Position numbers and translations under genes: made by a program | The notes under the pieces: generated by a model | Databases searched by the model: none | What the model saw: only the letters and a program-made list of their open reading frames with translations | Told to the model about the DNA's origin: nothing | Virus record (IMG/VR): IMGVR_UViG_3300005537_000001 | Location: 62,001-126,000 of that record | Reading direction: 5' to 3' (one strand) | From: a virus | DNA: 64,000 nt | Shown: positions 1-8,341 of the stretch, in pieces | How positions within the stretch are numbered: position 1 is the first letter of the stretch | How the letters are laid out: each line of letters begins with the position of its first letter

Positions 1-1
1 C

Positions 2-145
2 GGTGAGCTCTGGATTCGACAGAATGACGATGGTACATTCTCGTACGACACCGAGTGCATGGGGGCAAAATCAGTCCGCAAGTTTCTTCACGCGCTGGCT
101 GACAAGATTGCAGATGATCTCGTAAAGCAGGGTGCGTTCAAGTGA
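2..145 (+). CDS. Hypothetical protein, 3' end only
   Basis: Open frame running in from the left edge and ending at TGA 143-145; 47 residues are visible. The C-terminus is helical and charged (KFLHALADKIADDL). The next gene starts at a GTG that overlaps this stop, as is usual in this operon. No family recognised. Confidence 0.6.
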   Translation, partial: GELWIRQNDDGTFSYDTECMGAKSVRKFLHALADKIADDLVKQGAFK

Positions 146-522
146 AGCTTAACCACGAATACGCACCAGCTGGACATGGTTGCACCTGTCCTTGTCACGG
201 TGGTGCTCAGCTGTTTGAATACTTGCCGTGCTGCAAGTATGAAGGCATGCTTAATTCACCAACCGAAGATAAAGTAAAACTGTCAGATGATGACTGGCAG
301 AATAACGTTAAAAATTCTGCAGACTTTCTTAGCGGTCTTATCCCACTGGTGAGGAAAATGAATCCTCAACGAATTGCCGAAGATATCTGCGACGTTCAGC
401 CAATGCCGAATGATCTCATGAAGCGCACGATGGAAGCTGCTAAGGATGAGAAATGGCTAATCGAAAATGGATATGAGCCAGTCTCTCACCACCGCCTCAT
501 GTGGACTAAGAAACATGATTAG
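142..522 (+). CDS. Hypothetical protein with N-terminal Cys/His cluster
   Basis: 126 aa, GTG start overlapping the preceding TGA. The N-terminus holds HGCTCPCH followed by a CC pair, which could bind a metal. The rest is soluble and acidic to neutral. Ends in TAG, showing that TAG is an ordinary stop in this phage. Family unknown. Confidence 0.7.
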   Translation: MKLNHEYAPAGHGCTCPCHGGAQLFEYLPCCKYEGMLNSPTEDKVKLSDDDWQNNVKNSADFLSGLIPLVRKMNPQRIAEDICDVQPMPNDLMKRTMEAAKDEKWLIENGYEPVSHHRLMWTKKHD

Positions 523-760
523 CTTTGACATCACGGACAAGTCTGTCACGTTCGACCGCGATCACTACTGCAAGCATCGTGAAATTTATGAGCGGTGCAC
601 TCAAGATTTCGGTAGCTCAATCGATTTAAACCCGCGGTGGAAGTGGCAGCAAATTTTTGGCTATACGACTATCTGGTTTAATAGCTTAGAAGATTATCGA
701 GCATTCAGTAAGTGGGTTAGGAAAAACAGAAAATCACTCGTTTACAATGAAGCCATTTAA
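515..760 (+). CDS. Hypothetical small protein
   Basis: 81 aa from ATG 515, which overlaps the upstream stop. An upstream start in the same frame (467) lies deep inside the previous gene and is less likely. Aromatic-rich, basic C-terminus (KWVRKNRKS). No domain recognised. Confidence 0.65.
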   Translation: MISFDITDKSVTFDRDHYCKHREIYERCTQDFGSSIDLNPRWKWQQIFGYTTIWFNSLEDYRAFSKWVRKNRKSLVYNEAI

Positions 761-860
761 CATCTGGGAAAGAATTCTCTGGGGATTAATCCTCACCGTA
801 GGAATCCCACTAAATTGGGTTGTGAGAAATATCAGGAAATTTTTCAAGGCGAAAGCATGA
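747..860 (+). CDS. Small membrane peptide
   Basis: 37 aa, overlaps the genes on both sides (ATG inside the previous end; its TGA overlaps the next ATG). One hydrophobic segment (ILWGLILTVGIPL) followed by a basic tail (RNIRKFFKAKA), which predicts an inner-membrane peptide with a cytoplasmic C-terminus. Function unknown. Confidence 0.55.
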   Translation: MKPFNIWERILWGLILTVGIPLNWVVRNIRKFFKAKA

Positions 861-1180
861 AGTTTACGATACAAGATCTCAAAAATGCCGTCGAAGGTGA
901 GCTAGGTGAAGCTACCTACGATACATCTATGTGGTTGGTAAATGCATCCGCGCATGTAGAATTCCCCATGACAGAAAAGGAAATCATTGAGGTTGGACGG
1001 AAGCTGGGAGCTTCCGGGGCGCTGACCATGTGGGATAACAGGTGTCTAGAAGAAAAAACAACTTATCATGAGCCAGAAAATGTTGTCTTTTTCATGGGCC
1101 CGAAGGAATATTTGTGGTGGGCGCGGGAGAGACTTGAGCATGGTGGCATCGTTAGTGTTGTTCCGCTAGATGGCGTTTAA
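857..1180 (+). CDS. Hypothetical protein
   Basis: 107 aa. ATG 857 was chosen because it forms an ATGA overlap with the preceding ORF. Soluble, mixed alpha/beta composition, no recognisable motif. Its end overlaps the clamp-loader gene start by 11 bases, so the two are probably co-translated. Confidence 0.65.
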   Translation: MKFTIQDLKNAVEGELGEATYDTSMWLVNASAHVEFPMTEKEIIEVGRKLGASGALTMWDNRCLEEKTTYHEPENVVFFMGPKEYLWWARERLEHGGIVSVVPLDGV

Positions 1181-1643
1181 ACTCGACATTTTTGAACTTT
1201 TGGGAAAGCTGAACAGCCCTCACAGCGGGGATATCTATTCAAAGCTTACCGAGGAAGAGAAGAAAGGGTTCGCGCCGCTTGTCGTAATGCGCTGGTTGTC
1301 TGGAACATCCGACAAGCGGCAAATAATGATGCTCAACGAATTTGTCAACCCATACATCTTCGCCTTGGGCAAGCACCCCCACCTGCTGATGCAGCTCCTA
1401 CAGGTTGCTTCGTCCAAGACGGGTGGTCGAAACAACTGGTTGGGCATCAAGAGCAAGAAGAAAAATGTGGAGGCGCTGAAGGTAGTTGGGGAATATTTCG
1501 AGATGTCCGAGCGTGAAGCTAGAACGCTAAACCCATTCCCGTCAGATCAAGAAATCTTCGAGATGGCTGAAGAGCTTGGATGGCAAAAAGACGAGCTTAC
1601 CAAGCTCAAGAAGGAGTTGAAAGATGCAAATACTGCAGCATGA
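1170..1643 (+). CDS. DNA polymerase clamp loader subunit A (T4 gp62-like)
   Basis: 157 aa. The pattern fits the small non-ATPase clamp-loader subunit of T4-type phages: an N-terminal helix, then MRWLSG, a LNEFVNP segment, HPHLLMQLL, an RNNWL(G)-K stretch where family members have R-x-R-x-x-W-x-K, and a C-terminal SDQEIFEMAEELG helix. In T4 this subunit works with an AAA+ partner to load the sliding clamp; the partner is not in the window. Tightly coupled to both neighbours. The assignment rests on pattern and length. Confidence 0.65.
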   Translation: MAFKLDIFELLGKLNSPHSGDIYSKLTEEEKKGFAPLVVMRWLSGTSDKRQIMMLNEFVNPYIFALGKHPHLLMQLLQVASSKTGGRNNWLGIKSKKKNVEALKVVGEYFEMSEREARTLNPFPSDQEIFEMAEELGWQKDELTKLKKELKDANTAA

Positions 1644-1911
1644 TTATACCGGTATTCGGGAAGTTGCAAAATATGAGCATGTCATTGTTAGAAAATGTCT
1701 TGGCGTGCTCATTACGCGGCGCGGGGAAAATGATCCGCATGTAGTTCTACAGCCCATCATCGAGGATGACAAAACTTGGCATACACCATCCGGTGGTTTC
1801 AGCAGTTTCTGGCTGCCAGAGTATATTGATGTGCTGAATGAAGCGCGAACGTGGATTCAAATGAACTGTGATTCAGATCCATCCGGATATGGTTGGAAAT
1901 TTAGGAGCTAA
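1624..1911 (+). CDS. Hypothetical protein
   Basis: 95 aa, starts inside the end of the clamp-loader gene (20 bp overlap). Mixed composition with several Trp near the C-terminus. No family recognised. Confidence 0.6.
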   Translation: MQILQHDYTGIREVAKYEHVIVRKCLGVLITRRGENDPHVVLQPIIEDDKTWHTPSGGFSSFWLPEYIDVLNEARTWIQMNCDSDPSGYGWKFRS

Positions 1912-1912
1912 C

Positions 1913-2239
1913 ATGGGCATATCTTTGTTTGGTGGAAGTAGATGTTCGAGCAGTCCGTATGCCGTAGCCAATTCCAACCCGCGACCGGAAAATTTCAAGA
2001 TTGTCAAGGAGAAGTATCTCAATGGATATCTCATCCTCATCGTTAAGTATCCGGATTGCAGCAATTATGAAGGAAAGAAGCTGCTGGTCTATGAGGGTTT
2101 CAAAACCAGCTTAGCGCTTCTCAAGTACAACAAGGGACGCTTGGACCCGCACTTCTCACGAGATAAGGGTTCACCCATCGCAAGATTTAAACCAACTCCA
2201 GAATCAATGGATTTGGTTTCACGCATGATAGGAGTTTAA
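1913..2239 (+). CDS. Hypothetical protein
   Basis: 108 aa. ATG 1913 is preceded by TTAGGAG at proper distance and follows the previous TAA directly. Ser/Cys-rich N-terminus (GGSRCSSSP), then a beta-rich central part. No domain recognised. Confidence 0.65.
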   Translation: MGISLFGGSRCSSSPYAVANSNPRPENFKIVKEKYLNGYLILIVKYPDCSNYEGKKLLVYEGFKTSLALLKYNKGRLDPHFSRDKGSPIARFKPTPESMDLVSRMIGV

Positions 2240-2241
2240 CA

Positions 2242-2430
2242 ATGTGGAAAACCGCGCTCAAGGCAATTGGCTATGCAGTTGGAGGATTCGTCGGCATCAA
2301 CGTCGCCGCGATGCTAATCATGTATTTCATGGAATGGCTGATCTTTAAACCATTTTCGGTTACGATTGGATTTATTCTAATCATTTCAGCCATCGTATTC
2401 TTCTTCATGAATAAGAAAAATGCCTCGTAA
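2242..2430 (+). CDS. Small membrane protein, two TM segments
   Basis: 62 aa with two hydrophobic stretches (about residues 8-27 and 38-56) separated by a short EWLIFKP loop and a basic KK end. Likely an inner-membrane protein. The next gene overlaps by 11 bp. Confidence 0.65.
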   Translation: MWKTALKAIGYAVGGFVGINVAAMLIMYFMEWLIFKPFSVTIGFILIISAIVFFFMNKKNAS

Positions 2431-3028
2431 CATCAGCAGCGTGCGAAATGAGCGAAACCGCACCGAGCGCAAGGCGCGATACATTCGCCTCAAGAACAAG
2501 ATGAGGAAATATCCAGATAGCTCGTTTGGTGGAGAGTTCTACTGCGATCAGCTGCTTGGAGCGTATGGCCCATCGCTTGGTGCTGACTTTAGCTTCTTTC
2601 ACACCCAGAAGAAGCGCTATTACGCTTGTTGTCTGCAGACGCTAGAATGCAAGGTGTATACCGATTTTGAAGATTATGCCCATGAACAGGCATCTCAGAT
2701 ATTTCCATATCCATCAAGCTATTTTGACGAATCCTTTAACTACATACCTGATGCGCATCACGTTGAACGCCAAAAGCTGCACAACAAGCTGATGGATGAT
2801 TTTATCGTTCCGGTAAAATCAGCACCAAGCATTCACGTGAAGAATTACGGACCTGTCGCGGTAGGGCTTTGGGCAACGGTAAATAAAGAGTACGTAGACG
2901 AACATGGCATTAGAGAATTCATTGCTTTCTTTCGATCTCTCGGAGAACCAATTAAAGCAGGATGGTCTTGGTATGGTGAAGAAATCGAAGTTGACCCGCG
3001 GCGGATCCACCGAGCTAAAGCTGCTTAA
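2420..3028 (+). CDS. Hypothetical protein
   Basis: 202 aa. Very basic N-terminus (first 30 residues mostly R/K/N), then an aromatic, Cys-containing middle (YYACC). The C-terminal 70 residues look like a separate alpha/beta unit. Could bind nucleic acid through the N-terminus. No family recognised. Overlaps the following gene by 56 bp. Confidence 0.65.
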   Translation: MPRNISSVRNERNRTERKARYIRLKNKMRKYPDSSFGGEFYCDQLLGAYGPSLGADFSFFHTQKKRYYACCLQTLECKVYTDFEDYAHEQASQIFPYPSSYFDESFNYIPDAHHVERQKLHNKLMDDFIVPVKSAPSIHVKNYGPVAVGLWATVNKEYVDEHGIREFIAFFRSLGEPIKAGWSWYGEEIEVDPRRIHRAKAA

Positions 3029-3761
3029 CGCTGAACAAATTGCCGCGCGCCGCATTCCGCTAGAAGATGCGGAAATTAAAACATCAAGCCATAGTAAGTG
3101 GCACTGCGCGTTTTGCGATAAACGCTTTGCCGCTGAAGGCAACTTCATGAAGCATCATTGCGAGGAGAAGCGAAGGCTTGAGCAGCTTAAATCTCCGCTT
3201 GGTCAAGCCGCTCTCGGGTATTATCGAGATTGGATGAAGCTGAAAAAGTTCAGCCAACCAAGCGCCGAAGCCTTCATGGAGTCTAGGTACTACCGTCCGT
3301 TCATTACGTTCGCGCAGCTTGTCATCGACGCAAACATCTCACGACCGGATCGCTACGCGGAGCTTATGGTTGAGGGAGATATTTCTCCAACGCTGTGGTG
3401 TCGAGGCCAGTGCTACGCGATGTACCTTGAGTGGACTGATAAGCTGACCGATCCTCTAGATCAAGTGCAAGAATCAATCAACTATCTTCTCGATCTGTGC
3501 GAGAAGGAGGGCGTCGAACTACCAAAAATATTTGAGCATCTCGGAGCGCAGCGAGTTTTATCACTCGTCAGGCAGCGCCGGCTAACACCATGGCTGCTCT
3601 TCTGCTCACCAAAATTTGGTAAATTTCTCAAGCTGCTAGATCAATCGCAGCTTAAGGTGTTTGACGGCGTTGTTAGCTCCTCCTATTGGGGCAACCGGTT
3701 TCAGACAGAAAAAGCAACCATCAACAACATCAAGATGATCGTAGCTGAGGTTGGGCTATGA
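2973..3761 (+). CDS. C2H2 zinc-finger protein, possible helicase loader
   Basis: 262 aa from ATG 2973; a longer frame from 2904 is overlap with the previous gene. Residues about 41-64 are a C2H2 finger (CAFCDKRF...MKHHC). The rest is all-helical. A helical protein near a clamp loader resembles the T4 gp59 helicase-loader setting, but I see no diagnostic residues, so that is only a suggestion. Ends with ATGA overlap to the ferredoxin gene. Confidence 0.6.
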   Translation: MVKKSKLTRGGSTELKLLNAEQIAARRIPLEDAEIKTSSHSKWHCAFCDKRFAAEGNFMKHHCEEKRRLEQLKSPLGQAALGYYRDWMKLKKFSQPSAEAFMESRYYRPFITFAQLVIDANISRPDRYAELMVEGDISPTLWCRGQCYAMYLEWTDKLTDPLDQVQESINYLLDLCEKEGVELPKIFEHLGAQRVLSLVRQRRLTPWLLFCSPKFGKFLKLLDQSQLKVFDGVVSSSYWGNRFQTEKATINNIKMIVAEVGL

Positions 3762-3940
3762 TCGTTTGCATCTGCAACAACGTTAGCGATCGCAAGATAA
3801 AAAATGCCGTGATAAAGCATGAAGACGTGCACGGCATCAAGGATCTGCAGAAGTACATGAAGATTTGTGATTCATGCGCGGGTTGCACGCTGTACCTGGA
3901 AAAGATCATACAGCAGATTGATGGCGCGAGGTTGAAATGA
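3758..3940 (+). CDS. bfd: Bacterioferritin-associated ferredoxin-like [2Fe-2S] protein
   Basis: 60 aa. The N-terminus MIVCICNNVSDRKIK and the later CDSCAGC give the Bfd pattern C4-x-C6 ... C40-x2-C43 for one [2Fe-2S] cluster; length matches the family. In bacteria Bfd reduces bacterioferritin to release iron. In a phage it might mobilise host iron or feed a redox enzyme. Overlaps both neighbours by ATGA. Confidence 0.8.
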   Translation: MIVCICNNVSDRKIKNAVIKHEDVHGIKDLQKYMKICDSCAGCTLYLEKIIQQIDGARLK

Positions 3941-4095
3941 TCGATATAACCTGGAACAGGGATGAGCGCTCGATAGAGTACTATCGCGATAAGAACCACG
4001 TCATCGTGATAGGATTATTCGAGCAAGGTGCTCTCTTCAACTGGGCCATCAGGTGGAACGGAAAATCGCATTCTGGCAGGTTTCCAAAAAAATGA
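3937..4095 (+). CDS. Hypothetical small protein
   Basis: 52 aa, ATGA overlap with the ferredoxin gene upstream and with the polymerase-like gene downstream. Beta-rich (HVIVIGLF) with a basic end (RFPKK). Unknown function. Confidence 0.55.
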   Translation: MIDITWNRDERSIEYYRDKNHVIVIGLFEQGALFNWAIRWNGKSHSGRFPKK

Positions 4096-4670
4096 AGCTA
4101 CCAGATATCGACATCGATTTACAGACATCCTTCGACCCGAAGGATTTGTTTCCATGGACGCGCGCGTCTCTCGTGAAGAACGAAGAGCTAGTGCAGCATC
4201 CGTGTGGCGTCTATCCACAGGCGATACCAGAAGATAAACTAACCGGCCTATCGGCGATTCCCTACAAGGAAGCTGAGCAAGTTGGTTATCTCAAGATTGA
4301 TTTTCTCCACCTCAACATCTACGACAATTTCAAGTCTCGTTCAGAAATTGATGAACTGCTAAAGGTAGAACCGGATTGGGGGCTGCTGACCATCCCATCG
4401 GAACAGGTGAAGCTGTTCCAGCTGTCCAAGCATGGTGATGTTCTCACGGCGGTTAAACCGAGGTCGATAGAAGACCTAGCTGACGTTCTCGCTCTCATTA
4501 GACCCGGCAAGAAACAGCTTGTCAAGCTCTACAACACCCAAAAGGAAGCCACCCGTCGCATCCTCTATGCCAAGGGAGAAGATGGTTACCAATTCAAGCG
4601 CTCTCATAGTGTGGCTTATGCGATGGTAATAGTTCTCCAGCTCCACCTCATCTCCGCGGGAATAATATGA
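4092..4670 (+). CDS. Reduced DNA polymerase III alpha (DnaE)-like protein
   Basis: 192 aa from ATG 4092 (ATGA overlap). In order it shows short matches to C-family polymerases: LPDIDIDL (DnaE catalytic LPDFDIDF), HPCGVY (HAAGVV), LKIDFLHL (VKFDFLGL), SEQVKLFQL (the FQLES region), LALIRPGK (LYRPGP) and SHSVAYAMV (SHAAAYAL). The intervening material is missing: a DnaE is over 1000 aa. Two catalytic-type Asp residues are kept in PDIDID. It could be a miniature polymerase-like protein, a regulator or a decaying remnant. Ordered motifs without stops argue for selection. Confidence 0.6.
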   Translation: MKLPDIDIDLQTSFDPKDLFPWTRASLVKNEELVQHPCGVYPQAIPEDKLTGLSAIPYKEAEQVGYLKIDFLHLNIYDNFKSRSEIDELLKVEPDWGLLTIPSEQVKLFQLSKHGDVLTAVKPRSIEDLADVLALIRPGKKQLVKLYNTQKEATRRILYAKGEDGYQFKRSHSVAYAMVIVLQLHLISAGII

Positions 4671-4731
4671 GATCAACCCAAAGTATCTCCGGTGTTACAT
4701 TATCGTCACCTGTGACTATAACGTAATACAG

Positions 4732-4760
4732 TGTACGTCAGGTTGACATCAGGGTATAAT
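4732..4760 (+). promoter_or_regulatory. Predicted sigma70-like promoter
   Basis: -35 TGTACG (4732-4737), 17 bp, -10 TATAAT (4755-4760). Same class as the other promoters in the window. A Shine-Dalgarno TAGGAG and ATG 4789 follow. Confidence 0.7.
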
Positions 4761-4788
4761 GACTCCTACATCAATAGGAGATTTCACC

Positions 4789-5319
4789 ATGCTGCTCGAA
4801 GGCAAGAATCTTTTCCCCCTGACATACATTGAGGCCCGGCTTATCGGGTATTTCATGGATTCGTTCCACTACATCTATTCCAACCGCACTCGAAAGGGAC
4901 AGCTGACGAAGCTTCGTGGATCTTTAACTTCCTCTGGCCAATACTACACCTTGGCCGGCGTCGCCTACCGTGCTGATGCGCTGGCGGGCGACGCGAGAAA
5001 ACATCCGGCCTGGGCTAAAGAAACGTCGCCAAACATCTTGGATCAAATTCGATCTAGTGACTCGCGGTTGAGCGCGCAGGACAGCACCTTAGATCGCAAC
5101 TATGCCGTTTCTATGGATTTGGCCATCAAGGGTCGGGCTGTCATCATTGCCACCGTCCAAGGCGATAAGCTTATCTTCGGTACCAATCCAAGAATGCACA
5201 TCGGCGAAAAATCCTGGAAGTCAGAAATGGAGCGGCTTGCTAAACTTAATTCGGGAACAAAATTCGTTGCCCTGCAGTTGGTTTCGTCTGTAATCTCTGG
5301 TGGAATTCGCTGGGAGTAA
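4789..5319 (+). CDS. Hypothetical protein
   Basis: 176 aa. ATG 4789 has AGGAG eight bases upstream; the ATG at 4759 lies in the -10 box and is not used. Tyr/Arg-rich N-terminal half and a beta-rich C-terminal half. First gene of a new transcription unit. No family recognised. Confidence 0.7.
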   Translation: MLLEGKNLFPLTYIEARLIGYFMDSFHYIYSNRTRKGQLTKLRGSLTSSGQYYTLAGVAYRADALAGDARKHPAWAKETSPNILDQIRSSDSRLSAQDSTLDRNYAVSMDLAIKGRAVIIATVQGDKLIFGTNPRMHIGEKSWKSEMERLAKLNSGTKFVALQLVSSVISGGIRWE

Positions 5320-5321
5320 TC

Positions 5322-5606
5322 ATGGGCTGCTACATAAATTCTCGGCACTTAACGAAGGAAGCTTGGCTCAAGCAGAACGCGGTTATGACGGCCGGGCCGA
5401 CACCTATTTCTGAAACAATGATCCCAATCTGTCTTGTCGACAATGGGCCGTTCACCGCCGCCGCGGTATGCTTCAACGATGGTGAGCTTCAAGCGTTCCA
5501 GCGTCCCGACGGTAGACCGAAAATCTGGTTTACCGCTCCTCGCGAGCTTGTTCGCCAGGTGTCGGATCTTGAAAATTGGGAAAAGGAACGCGGACGAATC
5601 CGATGA
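5322..5606 (+). CDS. Hypothetical protein
   Basis: 94 aa, starts two bases after the previous stop. Beta-rich centre, charged C-terminus (ENWEKERGRIR). No domain recognised. Confidence 0.6.
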   Translation: MGCYINSRHLTKEAWLKQNAVMTAGPTPISETMIPICLVDNGPFTAAAVCFNDGELQAFQRPDGRPKIWFTAPRELVRQVSDLENWEKERGRIR

Positions 5607-5869
5607 TCTACGTCGACGAACCAATCTACGCTCGCGCGGGAGTAAAGAAACCACGCACGCTGTACGCGCACATGGTTGCCGACACGTTTTCAGAGCTGCA
5701 TGAATTTGCAGCTAAGATTGGGGTTCGTAGGCACTTCTTCCACAAATCCAAGGCAGCGCATCACTACGATATCAACGGCACGCAATGGTACAAAGCAATC
5801 ATCGCCGGCGCCAAGCAAGTTTCGTCGAAAGAAATCGTTAAAATCGGAAAAAAGTTAACAGGAGAATGA
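5603..5869 (+). CDS. DUF4031-type protein
   Basis: 88 aa from ATG 5603 (ATGA overlap). MIYVDEP, then YAHMVADTFSELHEFAAKIG and HYDINGTQWYKAI follow the DUF4031 pattern (conserved MIYVD, HM.AD...ELH.FA and HYD). The function of the family is unknown. Confidence 0.75.
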   Translation: MIYVDEPIYARAGVKKPRTLYAHMVADTFSELHEFAAKIGVRRHFFHKSKAAHHYDINGTQWYKAIIAGAKQVSSKEIVKIGKKLTGE

Positions 5870-5870
5870 C

Positions 5871-6725
5871 ATGATTGGATTTTTATTGGGCATCCCATTT
5901 CTTTGGTGGATGGTGATATTAGCGACGCTGTTCATCATTGACGTGGCCTGCTTTACGTATGAAGCTTATGGTTGGTCTCTATCGATTATGGCTCTATCGA
6001 TCGCTGGTGCGATCTACCTCGATCACCACACCGCGGCTCCATGGCTAGCGACAAACCTGCATGGCATTCTGCTCTACTACATTCCTGGATATCTTGCTCT
6101 TGGACTCGGCACCGCCTTAATTAAGTGGGTGCTTTACGCGGCGAAGCGTGTCGGTTGGATCAAGGAAGCAAAGCATCAGTTTGATGAGAAGGAATTCAAG
6201 CCGGAAAAACCCGATTTCTCCGACAAGGCAAAGCTTAAAACTCAAGATGAGATGCATGCTGAGCTTATCAGAATTAATCGATTTGATCACGGACAGCTTA
6301 CTGACGCGCAAGCTGGAAATCGCGCCGATACGATGGGAAAGTTTAACGCTAGGGCAGCGGAGCTCGAAGCTGGGTATGATGCAGCTTGGACTGCTACAAT
6401 TCCAGCCCTAAAGCGCAAGGCCTTCATCGACTTCTACCAGCATGGAATGAGCGTTGGGATGTTCGGTGCGCCCTCCAACTCAAAGCATAAAATCTATGAC
6501 GTCAATCACGCCAAGGAAACTTCGGTCATTGACGCCCTGGCACCGCGCGCCAAGGACAACATCGGAAAGATCACCATCTGGATCTTCCAGTGGCCGGTAG
6601 TTATCGTCTCCTCGCTGATCGAAGACTTAATCATCAAGCTTGCCAAGCACTTCGCGACGGCGCTTGATGCGATGTTCTCAAGGGTCGTTCGTGGCATGGT
6701 CGCGAAAGTTACCAAGGGTCTGTAA
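5871..6725 (+). CDS. Membrane protein, N-terminal TM cluster
   Basis: 284 aa. About four hydrophobic segments in residues 1-95, then a charged cytoplasmic-looking stretch (105-170) with many Lys/Glu, and a C-terminal amphipathic part (TIWIFQWPVVIVSSLI). Likely in the host inner membrane. No family recognised. Confidence 0.65.
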   Translation: MIGFLLGIPFLWWMVILATLFIIDVACFTYEAYGWSLSIMALSIAGAIYLDHHTAAPWLATNLHGILLYYIPGYLALGLGTALIKWVLYAAKRVGWIKEAKHQFDEKEFKPEKPDFSDKAKLKTQDEMHAELIRINRFDHGQLTDAQAGNRADTMGKFNARAAELEAGYDAAWTATIPALKRKAFIDFYQHGMSVGMFGAPSNSKHKIYDVNHAKETSVIDALAPRAKDNIGKITIWIFQWPVVIVSSLIEDLIIKLAKHFATALDAMFSRVVRGMVAKVTKGL

Positions 6726-6826
6726 TGAAATCCTACTTCATAGGCGGTGGCGTTATGATGGTACTTTGGATTGCGCATGACTGGAGTTGTGGGCGGTTTA
6801 AGGGTTGGTTTAAGAGGAATACATGA
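6725..6826 (+). CDS. Small membrane peptide
   Basis: 33 aa, TAATG coupling with the upstream gene and ATGA overlap with the CCA-adding enzyme gene. Short hydrophobic N-terminus ([12 protein letters not shown]) and basic tail. Too short for family assignment. Confidence 0.45.
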   Translation: MKSYFIGGGVMMVLWIAHDWSCGRFKGWFKRNT

Positions 6827-7947
6827 AAACGTATCTCGTAGGTGGAGCTGTTCGCGACCAGCTGATGGGTAAAGATGTTAGCGACCTCGATTGGGTAGTG
6901 GTTGGAGCTACCCACGATGAAATGATCGTCAGCGGATACGAGCGCGTTGGTGCTGATTTTCCCGTCTACCTTCACCCCGAAACTAAGGATGAGTATGCTC
7001 TGGCTCGCACGGAGCGAAAGAGCGGTAAGGGATATCTCGGCTTTGAGGTTAAATTCGGTACGGATGTTACCATCGAACAGGATTTGGAACGTCGCGATCT
7101 CACCATCAATTCAATCGCCATGGAGCGAGGTAGCGAGGGTTGGTATTTCACCGACCCATTCAACGGTCGCGCTGACATTCAGAATAAGGTGCTGCGCCAT
7201 ACGAGTCCAGCATTTTCTGAAGATCCGCTGCGCGTTATTCGTCTCGCGCGCTTTTACGCGCGCTTTGAGGATTTTACGATAGCTCCGGAAACAGTAGAGC
7301 TTGCATCTAAGCTTGTTGATTCAGGTGAGCTCGAGCACCTATCACGTGAGCGCTTTTGGGCTGAAATGGAAAAGACGCTCGATCAGACGGCGCGGCTTGA
7401 TAGATTCTTTAGCGCGCTTGATATCTTTGGAGTTATGGATAAGGTATCGTTCTTCAAGGACGTGTTTGGCACTCCATGGTGTCAGCGCCAAACATTCTTG
7501 ATTCCAGCTATCGCGGCAAACCTTGATAATTTCTACATCCCGCTGACTTTACAGCTTGATGCGTTCGTGGCTCTTATCGCAAGCGACAATGCCGAGCAAA
7601 AATCGCAAGTAATTCCGCTAAAGGCGAAAAAGCTTACAAGCGCCATTCGAGCAATTCGAAGTGGAGTAGCTGGACGATCCCTTGCCGAAAATATTTTAGG
7701 ATTCTTGAAAAGTCAACGGGCATTTACCGCTGGTAGCGGCATGGATGATATCATCAACACTATGCGACTTGGTGAACATGTTGGAATTGACTTTCCGATT
7801 AGCTCTTTACAGCTTAGTCGCGCGTTCCACTACGCGTCAGCTATTACTGGTGTCAACTATCAGCACCTGAGCGGACCAGCTGTTGGTAGAGCCATCGACG
7901 CTGATCGACTTGAAGCTATTGACGTGTCGCTTCGCGATCAATCATGA
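6823..7947 (+). CDS. cca: CCA tRNA nucleotidyltransferase
   Basis: 374 aa, close to bacterial class II CCA-adding enzymes. The head has GGAVRDQL, then DLDWVVVG (catalytic D-x-D), [18 protein letters not shown] (RRD-TIN motif) and [17 protein letters not shown] for template reading. It adds or repairs 3' CCA on tRNAs. This fits the phage's large array, where several tRNAs (Gly-GCC and the interrupted Leu and Trp genes) lack an encoded CCA. Overlaps neighbours by ATGA on both sides. Confidence 0.9.
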   Translation: MKTYLVGGAVRDQLMGKDVSDLDWVVVGATHDEMIVSGYERVGADFPVYLHPETKDEYALARTERKSGKGYLGFEVKFGTDVTIEQDLERRDLTINSIAMERGSEGWYFTDPFNGRADIQNKVLRHTSPAFSEDPLRVIRLARFYARFEDFTIAPETVELASKLVDSGELEHLSRERFWAEMEKTLDQTARLDRFFSALDIFGVMDKVSFFKDVFGTPWCQRQTFLIPAIAANLDNFYIPLTLQLDAFVALIASDNAEQKSQVIPLKAKKLTSAIRAIRSGVAGRSLAENILGFLKSQRAFTAGSGMDDIINTMRLGEHVGIDFPISSLQLSRAFHYASAITGVNYQHLSGPAVGRAIDADRLEAIDVSLRDQS

Positions 7948-8231
7948 ACCTACCGACATCAAACACTGGAAGATTTTTCTTCTACTTTTCCGTCCAATTT
8001 TTGGTCTATGGACTAGTTGTTGCAAACGGCAGAGCGTATGTTCAGGGACTATACGCGTGGACGGCGGTAACCGACGCGCTAATAGCGGCGGTTAATTTTC
8101 TGGTTGTTAGGAAGATGGCAAAAGAGTCGCAAGATGACCTTCATGGTCCATCATTTATCGGCTACGTTTTGGGTGGAACAATGGGATCATTGTTCTCAAT
8201 CTGGATCACCAAGATGGTTTACGGGCAATGA
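7944..8231 (+). CDS. Small membrane protein
   Basis: 95 aa with three hydrophobic segments (about residues 10-28, 36-53, 70-90) joined by short loops. ATGA overlap at both ends. Function unknown. Confidence 0.6.
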   Translation: MNLPTSNTGRFFFYFSVQFLVYGLVVANGRAYVQGLYAWTAVTDALIAAVNFLVVRKMAKESQDDLHGPSFIGYVLGGTMGSLFSIWITKMVYGQ

Positions 8232-8341
8232 AGTGGCTGAAGCGACTTTGGAATAAAATAAAGCCGAAGCGGTGGATGTGCCCAACATGTCTAGGTTATG
8301 GGTGCTACGAGTGTGATTACCGAGGTGACATAGACACATGA
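8228..8341 (+). CDS. Small zinc-ribbon-like peptide
   Basis: 37 aa with basic N-terminus and CPTCLGYGCYEC, a treble-clef-like cysteine cluster. Overlaps both neighbours by ATGA, which supports translation despite its size. Confidence 0.5.
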   Translation: MKWLKRLWNKIKPKRWMCPTCLGYGCYECDYRGDIDT

